Below are positions 34,846-43,802 of a DNA stretch of 64,000 nt, in pieces. A program made the translations under genes and the position numbers. The number at the start of each line of letters is the position of its first letter. Within the stretch, counting starts at the first letter, position 1. The notes under the pieces were generated by a model. That model was not told the DNA's origin, did not search any database, and saw nothing but the letters and a program-made list of their open reading frames with translations. The stretch is from NCBI RefSeq assembly GCF_000236785.1, contig NZ_AGUF01000087.1, positions 62,001 through 126,000 on the forward strand, in the 5' to 3' direction. This DNA comes from Achromobacter arsenitoxydans SY8 (lineage in GTDB: Bacteria; Pseudomonadota; Gammaproteobacteria; Burkholderiales; Burkholderiaceae_B).

Positions 34846-36353
34846 GGCGCTTCTCCGGTCTTGGACGCGCGCGCATCGGCGGCCAGCACGGCGCCAGGAC
34901 GGCGTCCGAAGAAGCCCAGGCGCGCCAGGCGGCTGGGCTTGTAGCGGCGGGTGCGCGGATCGAAGGCGTCGCGCACCGCGTCCGCGAACAGGTTGGCCGC
35001 CAGCACCAGCGCCAGCATGAAAATGAATGCGGTCATCAGGTTCCACCAGATCATGGGATCGCGGGACATTTCCAGCCGGGCGCCGTCGATCATGGAGCCG
35101 AAGGAATTCATGCTGGGGTCCACGCCGATACCCAGGTACGACAGCACGGCCTCGTACAGCACCAGGCCGGAGAATTCCAGCACCACCGTGATCAGCACCA
35201 GGTGCGCCACGTTGGGCAGCAGGTGGCGCGTCATGATGCGCCAGTGCGACACGCCGAATGCGCGCGCCGCCTGCACGTATTCCAGCTCGCGCAGCTTGAG
35301 GGTTTCGGCGCGTAGCAGGCGGCACAGCCCCGCCCAGCCCGTCAGGCCCAGGATCATGCACAGCAGGAACAGCCGCAGATCGGCGCGGGCGGCCGAAGTA
35401 TCGAAGAGGTCGGAATGATTGTCGATGTACACCTGCATCATCAGCGCGCAGGCGGCCACCAGGAGCACGCCGGGAATCGAGGTGATGGTGGTGTACAGAT
35501 ACTGGATGGCGTCGTCGACCTTGCCCTTGAAATAGCCGGCCGCGATGCCGAAGATGATGGCGGGCGGCAGCATCGCCAGCGTGGTCAGGCTGCCGATAAC
35601 GAGCGCCGTGCGGATGCTCTTGAGCGCCTGCCAGAGCACGTCGTTGCCGATGCGGTCTGTGCCCAGCGCGTGGTAGCCGGAGGACAGGCCGGCCAGCGCG
35701 CCGACGGCCAGGCAGAGCAAGGCGAAGGTGATCGTCATGGCCCGCCAGGGAATGTCGGCCCGGCCGGCCAGGAGTTCCTCGGCCGCATGGGAGGCCGACC
35801 CGGTGACCCTGGCAAGACACGCGAAGAGCAGCACCGCCCCCGCCAGCGCGACCGCCAGCCCCGCGCCCATGCCCCATCCCAGGCGCATGGCGATGTCGCC
35901 CGCTCGCTCCTTGTCGGGGTCGGTCAGGTGCTGGGCCGCGCCCCGCAGCCGCGGAAAATCGCGCACCGGCTTGTCGTCCACCAGCATGGTTTCCTTGGTG
36001 AACTGGTGCGCGGCCAGGGGCTCGGAATAGGTTTTCTCGGGCCGGGTCAGCACGGTGCCGGCCAGCAGGCCGTCCAGCGCGGACTGCACCGCCGGCGCGT
36101 AGACCGGCGGGGCATCGGCCGCGGCGCCCGGCGCGGGCGGCAGCTGCGGACGGTAATGCACGGAATCCAGCAGGCCGATCACCGAAAAGGCGACCAGGAT
36201 GACCGCGGAGCACATGGCGGGCGTGTCGCGGGCGACGCGCGCCCAGGTGGCCCGCAGGTTGGGGCTGCGCCGCACGTGCCAGACGTAGCCCAGCGCGCCC
36301 AGCACCATCAGCCACAGAGCGATATCGGTCCAGAGGAAGACGAACTTGGGCAT
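34842..36353 (-). CDS. ABC transporter permease (DppC/YejE-type) with long N-terminal insert
   Basis: A 503-aa membrane protein. The C-terminal 280 residues form a normal binding-protein-dependent permease domain (GTDRIGNDVLWQALKSIRTAL; coupling EAA loop ...YVQAARAFGVSHWRIMTRHLLPN, split). The N-terminal 220 residues add two or more extra helices and a periplasmic segment of about 90 residues between them. YejE-type permeases are extended in a similar place, but the length here is larger than usual. The stop overlaps the ATPase start by four bases; 5 bp separate it from the other permease gene. Confidence 0.93.
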   Translation of the reverse strand: MPKFVFLWTDIALWLMVLGALGYVWHVRRSPNLRATWARVARDTPAMCSAVILVAFSVIGLLDSVHYRPQLPPAPGAAADAPPVYAPAVQSALDGLLAGTVLTRPEKTYSEPLAAHQFTKETMLVDDKPVRDFPRLRGAAQHLTDPDKERAGDIAMRLGWGMGAGLAVALAGAVLLFACLARVTGSASHAAEELLAGRADIPWRAMTITFALLCLAVGALAGLSSGYHALGTDRIGNDVLWQALKSIRTALVIGSLTTLAMLPPAIIFGIAAGYFKGKVDDAIQYLYTTITSIPGVLLVAACALMMQVYIDNHSDLFDTSAARADLRLFLLCMILGLTGWAGLCRLLRAETLKLRELEYVQAARAFGVSHWRIMTRHLLPNVAHLVLITVVLEFSGLVLYEAVLSYLGIGVDPSMNSFGSMIDGARLEMSRDPMIWWNLMTAFIFMLALVLAANLFADAVRDAFDPRTRRYKPSRLARLGFFGRRPGAVLAADARASKTGEAP

Positions 36354-36358
36354 GGCGG

Positions 36359-37336
36359 CTACTCGAATCGGACGCGGGGATCGGCCAGCGTGTAGGAAAT
36401 GTCGGCCAGGATCAGCCCCACGATGTAGAGCGCCGAGCCCAGGAACACCATGGCGCGCACGATGGAGAAGTCCTGCGCGTTGATGGCGTCGATGGTGTAG
36501 CTGCCCAGCCCTGGAATACCGAAGAACGACTCGGCGATCAGGCTGCCCATGAACAGCAGCGGCAGCGCGGCGACCGTGCTGGTCAGGATGGGCAGCATGG
36601 CGTTGCGCAGCACGTGGCGGAACAGCACCACGCGTTCGGCCAGCCCCTTGGAGCGGGCAGTGCGCACGTAGTCCTTGCCGATTTCCTCAAGGAACAGGGT
36701 GCGGTAGAAGCGCGCCTCGGGGCCCAGGCGGGACACGATCGCCACCAGCACCGGCAGCGCCAGGAACTTGACCATGTCCAGCCCGCCCGAATAGCCCGAG
36801 AACGGCACCAGCCGCAGCAGCTTGGCAAAGACCCACTGCCCCGCAATGATGTAGAACAGGCTGGAAATGGACAGCAGCATCACGCACAGCACCACGCCCC
36901 AGAAGTCCAGCCGGGTAGCGCGGAAATAGACCAGGGTGAGCGAAAACACGATGCTGGCGAACAGCCCCAGGAAGAAGGTCGGCACCGCCAGCGCCAGGCT
37001 GGGGCCCATGCGCGTCTTGATTTCACGGCCGATGTCGCGGCCGCCGTCGGACGCGCCAAAGTCCATGACCAGGAGCGGCACCGAGCGCTGGTAGAACACC
37101 GTATCGGTGACCCGAGCCGCGCCCTGGGCCTGGGCGTTGAAGAACAGCGGCTTGTCGTAGCCGCGCTCGGCCTTCCATTTTTCGACGGCGTCCTGGCTGA
37201 CGCGCTGCCCGCCGATGGCCAGCCGGGCCATGTCGTCGGGCGTGTTGACCGCAAAGAACAGGATGAAGGTGAAGAGATTCACGCCGATCAGAATCAGCAC
37301 GCCATACAGCAGCCGGCGTATCACGTAGCCGATCAT
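36359..37336 (-). CDS. ABC transporter permease (DppB/YejB-type)
   Basis: A 325-aa inner-membrane permease with about six helices. N-terminal MIGYVIRRLLYGVLILIGVN is the standard DppB-type start. The coupling loop is visible as DYVRTARSKGLAERVVLFRH, and the C-terminal RNAMLPILTS...FGIPGLGSYTIDAI is conserved. The large loop after helix 1 (residues 35-105) matches the YejB subgroup. It overlaps the substrate-binding gene by ATGA (37333-37336). Confidence 0.94.
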   Translation of the reverse strand: MIGYVIRRLLYGVLILIGVNLFTFILFFAVNTPDDMARLAIGGQRVSQDAVEKWKAERGYDKPLFFNAQAQGAARVTDTVFYQRSVPLLVMDFGASDGGRDIGREIKTRMGPSLALAVPTFFLGLFASIVFSLTLVYFRATRLDFWGVVLCVMLLSISSLFYIIAGQWVFAKLLRLVPFSGYSGGLDMVKFLALPVLVAIVSRLGPEARFYRTLFLEEIGKDYVRTARSKGLAERVVLFRHVLRNAMLPILTSTVAALPLLFMGSLIAESFFGIPGLGSYTIDAINAQDFSIVRAMVFLGSALYIVGLILADISYTLADPRVRFE

Positions 37337-39570
37337 GATTGATGCTCCTTGCGTTCGGGCTGAGTGAAGGCCGTCTGGCGCTCACGCCGCTTTAGCGCAA
37401 CATACGAAGGCCATATCGCCAGCACAATCAGCAGGACGAAGACGCCGATGGGCCACCAGATGGGCGAGTTCCATTCGTCGATCTTGCGCTGGCGCAGGTC
37501 CGGGTCGATCTTCATGTACTGCAGCGTGTTGCGGACCATCTGCGTGGGCTTGGCGTTGCCCACCCACTGCTGATAGGCGCCGCCCGACATGGGGAAGTAG
37601 CCGAACATCCACGGCGCGTCGCGCTGCACGACGGCGATCATCCTGGCGATCAGTTCGGCCTTTTCCGGGCCGTCGTCCAGGAACTTCATCTGTTCGAACA
37701 GCCGGTCGAATTCCGGGCTGGAGTAGTTGGCGGCGTTTTCGCCGCCGCCCTTGGCCTTGGCGTTGGGGCCATACAGCAGGAAGAGGAAGTTCTCGGCGTC
37801 GGGGTAGTCGGCGTTCCAGCCCCACAGGAAGATCTGCGCGGAGCCGCGCAGCATCTTGTCCTGGAACCGGTTGTAGTCCGTGGCGCGCACGTCGAGCTGC
37901 ACGCCGATCTTGGCGAGCTGGCGGCGCATCCAGTCGAACTGCGGATTGGACCCGCCACCGGACATGGAGTCGTAGTACAGCACCAGCGGCGCCCCCGTCT
38001 GCGCATTGCGGCCGTCCGGGTAGCCGGCTTCAGCCAGCAGGCGCTTGGCCACGTCGATGGACTTGCGCACGGGCTTGCCGTCGACCAGGTCGTAGACGAC
38101 CGGGTTGATGCCCTCGGGCGGTTCGCGGTAGCCCAGCACGCCCGGGGGCACGGGCCCATAGGCCACGGACGCCTGGCTGTTCTCGAACACCGCCACGTAT
38201 TCTTCCCAGTCGAAGGCGATGCTGATGGCCTGGCGCAGCTTGCGGTTGCGCGCTTCCTGCTCGGGCGTGTCGCCCTTGCCCACCACCGGGTCCAGCCAGT
38301 TGAAACCCATGTACCAGTTGGCGGTTTCGACCGTGGTGGGCAGCTTGATGCCGTGCTCGCGGTATTTGCGCGCCTTGTCCTGGCTGTCGCCGGCGGCCAC
38401 CAGCATGGCCACGCCGTATTCGCCGCGCTCGATCTGCGGCACGTCGTAGTAGCCCTGCATGAACTTGCCGGTCAGCGGAATGGCTTCCTTTTCGACACTG
38501 AATTCCGCGCGGTCGATGAAGGGCGTGGGTTTGCCGCAGTCGGCCAGCATGCCCGCGGCCTCGTCGCCGGGCTCGCCTTCGCAGGGATAGGGCTCGCCGT
38601 GGAAATTGGGATTGCGGCCCAGCACGTGGCGGCGGTTCTGCAGCGACTCGACCAGCATGTAGGGACCGGTGCCGACCGGCCAGGTGTTCAAGGACAGGTC
38701 ATGCGCGGCCATGCCGGGCTGGCTGTAAAAGCGGTCCGCCTCCCAGGGGATGGGCGCCGTGAATGTCATCGCCAGCCAGTACTTGAACTGCGGATACTTG
38801 CCGTCGACGCGGATGCGCAGCGTGTGCGGATCCAGGGCTTCCACGCCCTTGAAAGTGTCGTCCTCGCGCAGGTCCAGCCAGGGCGGCGCGCCGGCGCCGC
38901 CGGGCATGTCGCGCCGCAGTTTCTGGTCGCGCTTGCGCAGGCGGTCGCCGTAGTCCTTCAGGCCGTGCACGTGCTCGGCCATCAGGGAATAGATGGGCGA
39001 CACCACGCGCGGGCTGGCCAGGCGGCGGAAGGCGTAGACGTAGTCGTCGGCCGTCAGTTCGCGCGTGCCGGTCAGCGGGAAATCGGGGATGTAGAACTTG
39101 TCGTCGAGCTCGCCCGGCGCCAGCGGATAGTACGCGTAGCTGCCGTCGTCCTTGCGCGCGAAGGCCGGATGCGGGGCGAAGCGCATGCCCGGCCGGATCT
39201 TGATGTCGTAGATGCTCTGGGCGATCTGTTCGCCCGGCGCATCCGCCGGCAGCGGGTTGCCCTGGGCGTCCAGGTAGACCGGCGGGTCGATCGAGGCAGC
39301 CGCGCGCGGCACCAGTTCGTAGGGCCGCTTCAGGTAGTGATACCCGTATAGCGGCTCATAGATGTTGTAGGTATAAGGCGTTTCGTCGCCGGAATAAGAA
39401 CTGGCCGGGTCCAGGTACTTCGGGGAGCGTTTGACGAAAGCGGAATAAAGCGTGTTCTGGCTTTCTGCGCCGGATGGATACGGGCTGTTGATGGGGCTTT
39501 CTTGCGAGCAGCCCGCTAACGCCAGCGACAGCAGCATGGCCGACGCCCAGAGCCGCTTCATGACACCCAT
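37333..39570 (-). CDS. peptide-type ABC transporter substrate-binding lipoprotein with C-terminal membrane helix
   Basis: A 745-aa SBP_bac_5 family protein, longer than DppA/OppA (about 540) or YejA (about 600). The signal peptide ends in lipobox LAGC with lipidated C21. The binding domain begins ...SPKYLDPASSY and includes the family signatures IRPGMRFAPH and LRQAISIAFDWEEYV. Near the C-terminus a hydrophobic segment, WWPIGVFVLLIVLAIWP, followed by KRRERQ, looks like a true transmembrane helix, so the protein would be anchored at both ends. The ATG at 39570 follows GGGAAGG with a 5-base gap; an ATG three codons later is possible. First gene of the operon. Confidence 0.92.
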   Translation of the reverse strand: MGVMKRLWASAMLLSLALAGCSQESPINSPYPSGAESQNTLYSAFVKRSPKYLDPASSYSGDETPYTYNIYEPLYGYHYLKRPYELVPRAAASIDPPVYLDAQGNPLPADAPGEQIAQSIYDIKIRPGMRFAPHPAFARKDDGSYAYYPLAPGELDDKFYIPDFPLTGTRELTADDYVYAFRRLASPRVVSPIYSLMAEHVHGLKDYGDRLRKRDQKLRRDMPGGAGAPPWLDLREDDTFKGVEALDPHTLRIRVDGKYPQFKYWLAMTFTAPIPWEADRFYSQPGMAAHDLSLNTWPVGTGPYMLVESLQNRRHVLGRNPNFHGEPYPCEGEPGDEAAGMLADCGKPTPFIDRAEFSVEKEAIPLTGKFMQGYYDVPQIERGEYGVAMLVAAGDSQDKARKYREHGIKLPTTVETANWYMGFNWLDPVVGKGDTPEQEARNRKLRQAISIAFDWEEYVAVFENSQASVAYGPVPPGVLGYREPPEGINPVVYDLVDGKPVRKSIDVAKRLLAEAGYPDGRNAQTGAPLVLYYDSMSGGGSNPQFDWMRRQLAKIGVQLDVRATDYNRFQDKMLRGSAQIFLWGWNADYPDAENFLFLLYGPNAKAKGGGENAANYSSPEFDRLFEQMKFLDDGPEKAELIARMIAVVQRDAPWMFGYFPMSGGAYQQWVGNAKPTQMVRNTLQYMKIDPDLRQRKIDEWNSPIWWPIGVFVLLIVLAIWPSYVALKRRERQTAFTQPERKEHQS

Positions 39571-39650
39571 GGAAACCTTCCCTTCGTTTCGTAACGACAG
39601 AGGATAGCAAACGCGGGACGAGTCCCGTAACCCGGCATCTCCCTAGGCTC

Positions 39651-40307
39651 TCAGCCGCACTGGCGCTGGCGCCAGCAGTCGTAGCGCCATTTCCAGGGCT
39701 GTGTGACGTTGGGACGGGCCCACAGCCCCCGGCCGGCCTCTTTGGCCTGGCGCTGCAGTTCCGGCATGGCCTTGTCGCGCAGGTAGTCGCCCTTGCGGGC
39801 GGTGTAGGCCCAGGCGTAGCCGGCCTCGACCTGCAGGCGGTTGGCCGAGCGGCCATCGTCCAGGATCAGCGCGCAGACATCGCGGCCGTACTGGTCCTGT
39901 TCGTAGCACTGGGCCGTGAGCGCCTTGCCCGCGACCAGGCTGGCCAGGTGCTTGCGCGCGGCTTCGGCGTCGGGCTGCCCGGGCTGCTCCGGGCCGTGCC
40001 CCTCTTCCGGCGCGTCGATGCTGTCCATGCGGATGCGCCGCTGCCCGTCGGGCGCGCGCAGGGTCACGGTGTCGCCGTCCGCCACGTTCACGATGGTGCC
40101 GGTCAGCGTGTAGCTGCCCTGCGGGACGCCGCCAGCGGCTGCCGGCCCGGACCTGCCGGGCGCCGACGGCGCGGCTGCGCTTGGCCGCGACTCCTGGCGG
40201 TCCGAAGGCTGCAGCCAGTTGACGAGGGCGCCCGCCGCCGCGAGGATCAGGGCAACAACGACGGCGGTCAGCTTGCTGCCGCCGCGAAAGGGAGGTTTGC
40301 CACGCAC
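39651..40307 (-). CDS. membrane-anchored thermonuclease (SNase) family protein
   Basis: A 218-aa protein. An N-terminal hydrophobic segment (LTAVVVALILAAAGALVNW) acts as signal or anchor, then a proline/alanine-rich linker and an SNase domain (VADGDTVTL, RIRMDSIDAPE, YEQDQYGRDVCALI). The calcium-binding and catalytic positions are conserved, so an active Ca2+-dependent nuclease is likely. A GTG at 40307 with GGAG eight bases upstream is preferred over a TTG 42 bases earlier. A C-terminal WRYDCWRQRQCG tail carries two Cys that may form a disulfide. Confidence 0.88.
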   Translation of the reverse strand: MRGKPPFRGGSKLTAVVVALILAAAGALVNWLQPSDRQESRPSAAAPSAPGRSGPAAAGGVPQGSYTLTGTIVNVADGDTVTLRAPDGQRRIRMDSIDAPEEGHGPEQPGQPDAEAARKHLASLVAGKALTAQCYEQDQYGRDVCALILDDGRSANRLQVEAGYAWAYTARKGDYLRDKAMPELQRQAKEAGRGLWARPNVTQPWKWRYDCWRQRQCG

Positions 40308-40421
40308 CAGCGGGACTCCAGATAGGAAAACGAGGGCAGTTTGCCACAAGCCCGGGCCGGACTTCCCGCATGCGCCGGCCGCCAGCCGGGCGCCGGCGCG
40401 GCGGCTTGTTCAGACCTTTCC

Positions 40422-41432
40422 CTAGAGCCAGCCGGACTTGCGGAAACGCCAGTACAGCACCGAGCACGCCGACACGATGACGCCCAGCGTGATCGGATAG
40501 CCCCAGGGCGATTTGAGCTCTGGCATGAATTCGAAGTTCATGCCGTAGATGCCGGCGATGGCGGTGGGCACCGCCAGGATGGCGGCCCAGGAGGCCAGTT
40601 TTCGGGTGGTGTCGTTCTGCGCGGCCTGGCCGATCATCAGGCTGGCTTCAAACGCGAACGCCAGCGACTCGCGCAGCGAGTTGAACAGTTCGTCCACGCG
40701 CAGCACGCGGTCCGCGACTTCGCCGAAGTACGGGCGGGCATGCTCGTCCACGGCGGACATTTCCACGCGCGCCAGGCGGCGGCAGATCTCGGCCAGCGGC
40801 GACACGACGGTATGGATGCGCAACAGGTCCCGGCGCTGGCGGTACAGTCTGCGGATGTCGGAGTCCTTGGCGCCGCGGATCAGCAGCTTCTGTTCCGCGC
40901 CTTCTACCACGGACTCGATCTTCACCGCCGCGGCCACGTAGCGGTCCACCAGCCAGTCCAGCAGTTCGGAGGCCACGTAGTCGCTGCCGCGTTTGAGCAG
41001 GTCGGGCGAGGCTTCCAGGCGTTCGCGCAAGGGGCTGTGGCCCGCGGTGGCGCCGCGGCGCACCGTGACCAGGAAGCCGTCGCCGATCAGGAACTGGGTT
41101 TCGCCGAAGATGGGACGTTCGGCCTCGACCTCGACCGTGATGGCGACGATCAGGATCATGTTGCCGTAGTCGATGATCTTGGGCCGCTTGTGGGTCTCAA
41201 GCATCTCTTCCTGGTTCTTGTCGCAGGCGCCAAGCTGGCTTGCCACCTTGGCCAGGGTTTCCGGGCTGGGGTTGCGCAGACCGATCCACAGCATGCCGTG
41301 GCGCAGCCCCTGGCTGACGTATTGTCCCGCTTCGTCGATGGGGACCTCGCGGTCCCGCCGTCCGTTTACGTAGGCGATCGACGCCACGACCTCGCCCTTG
41401 GGCGCGTCGGCGGCTTGTTCTTCAGTAGACAT
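40422..41432 (-). CDS. corA: CorA family magnesium/cobalt transporter
   Basis: A 336-aa channel subunit. Long cytoplasmic alpha/beta funnel domain, then two C-terminal helices with the YGMN selectivity motif (297-299 GMN) in YGMNFEFMPEL and a positively charged C-terminus (RFRKSGWL). Length and order fit the homopentameric CorA family. The loop after GMN (FEFMPELKSP) is the common form for Mg2+/Co2+ transport. Single gene, no RNA leader recognised upstream. Confidence 0.93.
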   Translation of the reverse strand: MSTEEQAADAPKGEVVASIAYVNGRRDREVPIDEAGQYVSQGLRHGMLWIGLRNPSPETLAKVASQLGACDKNQEEMLETHKRPKIIDYGNMILIVAITVEVEAERPIFGETQFLIGDGFLVTVRRGATAGHSPLRERLEASPDLLKRGSDYVASELLDWLVDRYVAAAVKIESVVEGAEQKLLIRGAKDSDIRRLYRQRRDLLRIHTVVSPLAEICRRLARVEMSAVDEHARPYFGEVADRVLRVDELFNSLRESLAFAFEASLMIGQAAQNDTTRKLASWAAILAVPTAIAGIYGMNFEFMPELKSPWGYPITLGVIVSACSVLYWRFRKSGWL

Positions 41433-41508
41433 GGAAACCCTCAGACAAATCGATCCCTGCCGGACAGCTTATGCGTATCGGCCGATGATAGCCCAGCCCG
41501 CATCCGGC

Positions 41509-43686
41509 CTAGAACAGGTTGCGCACGCGCTTGGCCACGTCGATGCGCGGGGCCTGGGGCTCCTTGGGCTCGCCGCGTCCGGCCGGCAGGTCCGGCAGCT
41601 TGGGCAGGTGGTCGAACAGCGGCAGCATCGCATTCGTGATGTAGCGCGTGCGCGAGCCGTAGACGTGGCGGTCGCCCATGCCGGTCTGCTGGTGCACATA
41701 GAAGCGCTGCGGCACGATCAGCTGCAGGCGTTCTTTGGCGCGCGTCATGGCCACGTACAGCAGGCGGCGCTCTTCCTCGATCTCTTCGGCAGTGCCGGTG
41801 CTCATGTCCGACGGAATGCAGCCGTCGACCACGTTCAGCACGTAGACGGCCTTCCATTCCTGGCCCTTGGCCGAATGGATGGTCGACAGGATCATGTAGT
41901 CTTCGTCGCGCAGCGGGGCGCCGGACTCGTCGCTTGTCGCGTCCGGCGGATCCAGGGTCAGCTCGGTCAGGAAGCGTTCGCGCGACGGATAGCCCGATGC
42001 GATGCGCACGAGCTGGTCCAGGTCGGTCTTGCGCACCCGCGCATCGTCGTACAGGCGTTCAAGCTGGCCGCTGTACCAACGCAGCGCCAGGTCCACGTCG
42101 GCGGGCCATTTCAGCCCGGGATCGCACAGCGCGGCGTAGGTATCGGCGAACGCGCCCCACTCTTCCTGGGCCGCCGCCCCCGGCTTGAACTCGCGCAAGG
42201 CCCGCAAGGGCTCGTCGGACGCGGACATCGCGTCCATCAGTTTGCCCGCCGTGGCCGGACCGATGCCGGGCAGCAGCTGCGCCACACGAAAGCCCGCCAT
42301 GCGTCCGCGCGGGTTCTCGGCCCAGCGCAGCAGCGACAGCAAGTCCTTTACATGCGCAGCCTCCAGGAAACGCAGGCCGCCGAACTTCACGAAGGGAATG
42401 TTGCGGCGGGTCAGTTCCAGTTCCAGCGCCGCGCTGTGGCTGGTGGTGCGGAACAGCGCCGCCTGGGACTTGAGCGTTGCGCCGCCCTCGCGCTGGGCCA
42501 GGACCTGGTCGGCCACCCAGCGCGCCTGCCCGGCTTCATCGCTGACGGTCACCAGCTCGGGCAATTGGGACGACTGCCGGTCGGTCCAGAGGTCCTTGGC
42601 GTAGCGCTCGGTCGCCAGCCCGATCACGGCGTTCGACGCATTCAGGATGGGCTGCGTGGACCGATAGTTGCGGTCCAGCGTGATAACCCGCGCGGGTGCG
42701 AGAAACTGGTGCGGAAAGTCCAGAATATTGCGCACGGTGGCCGCCCGGAACGAATAGATGGACTGGGCATCGTCGCCCACCACCGTCAGGCCTCGCCCGT
42801 CGGGCTTCATCGCCAGGAGGATCGACGACTGCAGACGGTTGGTGTCCTGGTATTCGTCCACCAGCACGTGGTCAAAGCGCGCGCCCACGTCCGCCGCGAT
42901 CTCGGCGTCGGACATCATCTCGGACCAGTACAGCAGCAGATCGTCATAGTCCAGCACCTGCTGGTCCTGCTTGGCCGCGACATAGGCGCGGAACAGGTTC
43001 TTCAGTTCGTCTTCCCACTGGATACACCACGGGAAGGACGTCTTGAGCACGTCGGCCACGGGCGTCTGGCTGTTGACCACGCGCGAATAGATGGCCAGGC
43101 AGGTGCCCTTGAGCGGAAACCGGGACTTGGTGGACGACAGGCCGAGTTCATGCCGCACCATCCCCATCAGGTCTTCAGCGTCGCCGCGGTCGTGGATGGT
43201 GAACGCTTCGGACAGGCCGATGCGCTGCGCGCAATCGCGCAGCAGGCGCGCGCCGATCGCGTGGAACGTGCCCGCCCAGGGCAGCGACGGGGCCTGCTGC
43301 GACGAACGCAGGTTCATCACCCGCTGCAGCACCGACCCGACGCGGCGCTCCATTTCCTGCGCGGCGCGGCGCGAGAAGGTCAGCAGCAGCATGCGCTGCG
43401 GGTCCGCGCCGTTCAGGATCAGGTGCGCCACGCGGTGCGCCAACGTGTTGGTCTTGCCTGACCCCGCCCCCGCGATCACCAGCAGGGGGCCGTCGCCGCC
43501 AGGCGCGCCAGCCACGCCGAATTCGGCCGCCTCGCGCTGCGCCGGATTCAGGTCGGCCAGGGGATCGGGACGACCAGTTGGGCGGCCAGTTGGACGGTCA
43601 GTTGGACGGTCAGTCGGACTGCCGGCCGGAAGCTCGGCGGGGCGTTCGTTGGAAGGCGAGGACGGAAGATTGGCGTGATCGGACAT
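41509..43686 (-). CDS. uvrD: UvrD/Rep superfamily 1A DNA helicase, SOS-controlled
   Basis: A 725-aa 3'-5' helicase. All SF1A motifs are seen: Walker A AGAGSGKT at 72-79, motif II VDEYQDTN, motif III VVGDDAQSIYSFRAA, motif IV DRNYRST, and STIHSAKGQEWKAVYV plus VAMTRAKERL near the C-terminus. The N-terminus holds a tetrapeptide repeat (T-D/G-R-P, residues 25-40). Start at 43686. A near-perfect LexA box lies 64 bp upstream, which supports a UvrD-like repair role over Rep. The symbol is by similarity; orthology to E. coli uvrD is not proven, and the C-terminal tail is short. Confidence 0.9.
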   Translation of the reverse strand: MSDHANLPSSPSNERPAELPAGSPTDRPTDRPTGRPTGRPDPLADLNPAQREAAEFGVAGAPGGDGPLLVIAGAGSGKTNTLAHRVAHLILNGADPQRMLLLTFSRRAAQEMERRVGSVLQRVMNLRSSQQAPSLPWAGTFHAIGARLLRDCAQRIGLSEAFTIHDRGDAEDLMGMVRHELGLSSTKSRFPLKGTCLAIYSRVVNSQTPVADVLKTSFPWCIQWEDELKNLFRAYVAAKQDQQVLDYDDLLLYWSEMMSDAEIAADVGARFDHVLVDEYQDTNRLQSSILLAMKPDGRGLTVVGDDAQSIYSFRAATVRNILDFPHQFLAPARVITLDRNYRSTQPILNASNAVIGLATERYAKDLWTDRQSSQLPELVTVSDEAGQARWVADQVLAQREGGATLKSQAALFRTTSHSAALELELTRRNIPFVKFGGLRFLEAAHVKDLLSLLRWAENPRGRMAGFRVAQLLPGIGPATAGKLMDAMSASDEPLRALREFKPGAAAQEEWGAFADTYAALCDPGLKWPADVDLALRWYSGQLERLYDDARVRKTDLDQLVRIASGYPSRERFLTELTLDPPDATSDESGAPLRDEDYMILSTIHSAKGQEWKAVYVLNVVDGCIPSDMSTGTAEEIEEERRLLYVAMTRAKERLQLIVPQRFYVHQQTGMGDRHVYGSRTRYITNAMLPLFDHLPKLPDLPAGRGEPKEPQAPRIDVAKRVRNLF
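43567..43614 (-). repeat. 12-bp in-frame tandem repeat in the helicase gene
   Basis: Four units of 12 bp (consensus on the plus strand GACGGTCAGTTG, with variants) encode TDRP-TDRP-TGRP-TGRP. Copy-number change would keep frame and alter only the disordered N-terminal tail. Confidence 0.75.
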
Positions 43687-43694
43687 ATCGCGGT

Positions 43695-43742
43695 GCCGCA
43701 GCGCTGCGGCCGCAAAAAAAGGAAGGAGCCAGGGCTGGCTCC
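43695..43742 (-). other. two hairpins in the helicase 5' leader
   Basis: The 16-bp perfect palindrome GCCGCAGCGCTGCGGC (43695-43710) and GGAGCCA-GGGC-TGGCTCC (43725-43742) lie between the LexA box and the start codon, with a run of seven A (T on the transcript strand) between them at 43714-43720. On the minus strand the second hairpin followed by the Ts resembles an intrinsic terminator, so leader attenuation is possible. Confidence 0.45.
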
Positions 43743-43749
43743 GGACTAA

Positions 43750-43769
43750 CACTGTATATTTATACAGAA
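43750..43769. promoter_or_regulatory. LexA (SOS) box in the helicase/DUF72 divergent promoter
   Basis: The core CTGTATATTTATACAG (43752-43767) matches the LexA consensus CTGT-N8-ACAG with the alternating AT centre. It overlaps the probable promoters of both the helicase and the DUF72 gene, so both may be DNA-damage inducible. Confidence 0.85.
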
Positions 43770-43802
43770 TTTTTTGAATTCCGTCTGATTTCCCCTGGCT
43801 CC

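Noticed and set aside
34846-36315. Apparent 490-residue N-terminal extension of the double ATPase
   Set aside because: It is a shadow frame of the permease gene. The real start at 34845 overlaps the permease stop by ATGA and begins a conserved ABC domain.
43567-43614. Short tandem repeat considered as a CRISPR or iteron array
   Set aside because: Units are 12 bp, contiguous and in frame within a helicase gene, with no spacers.
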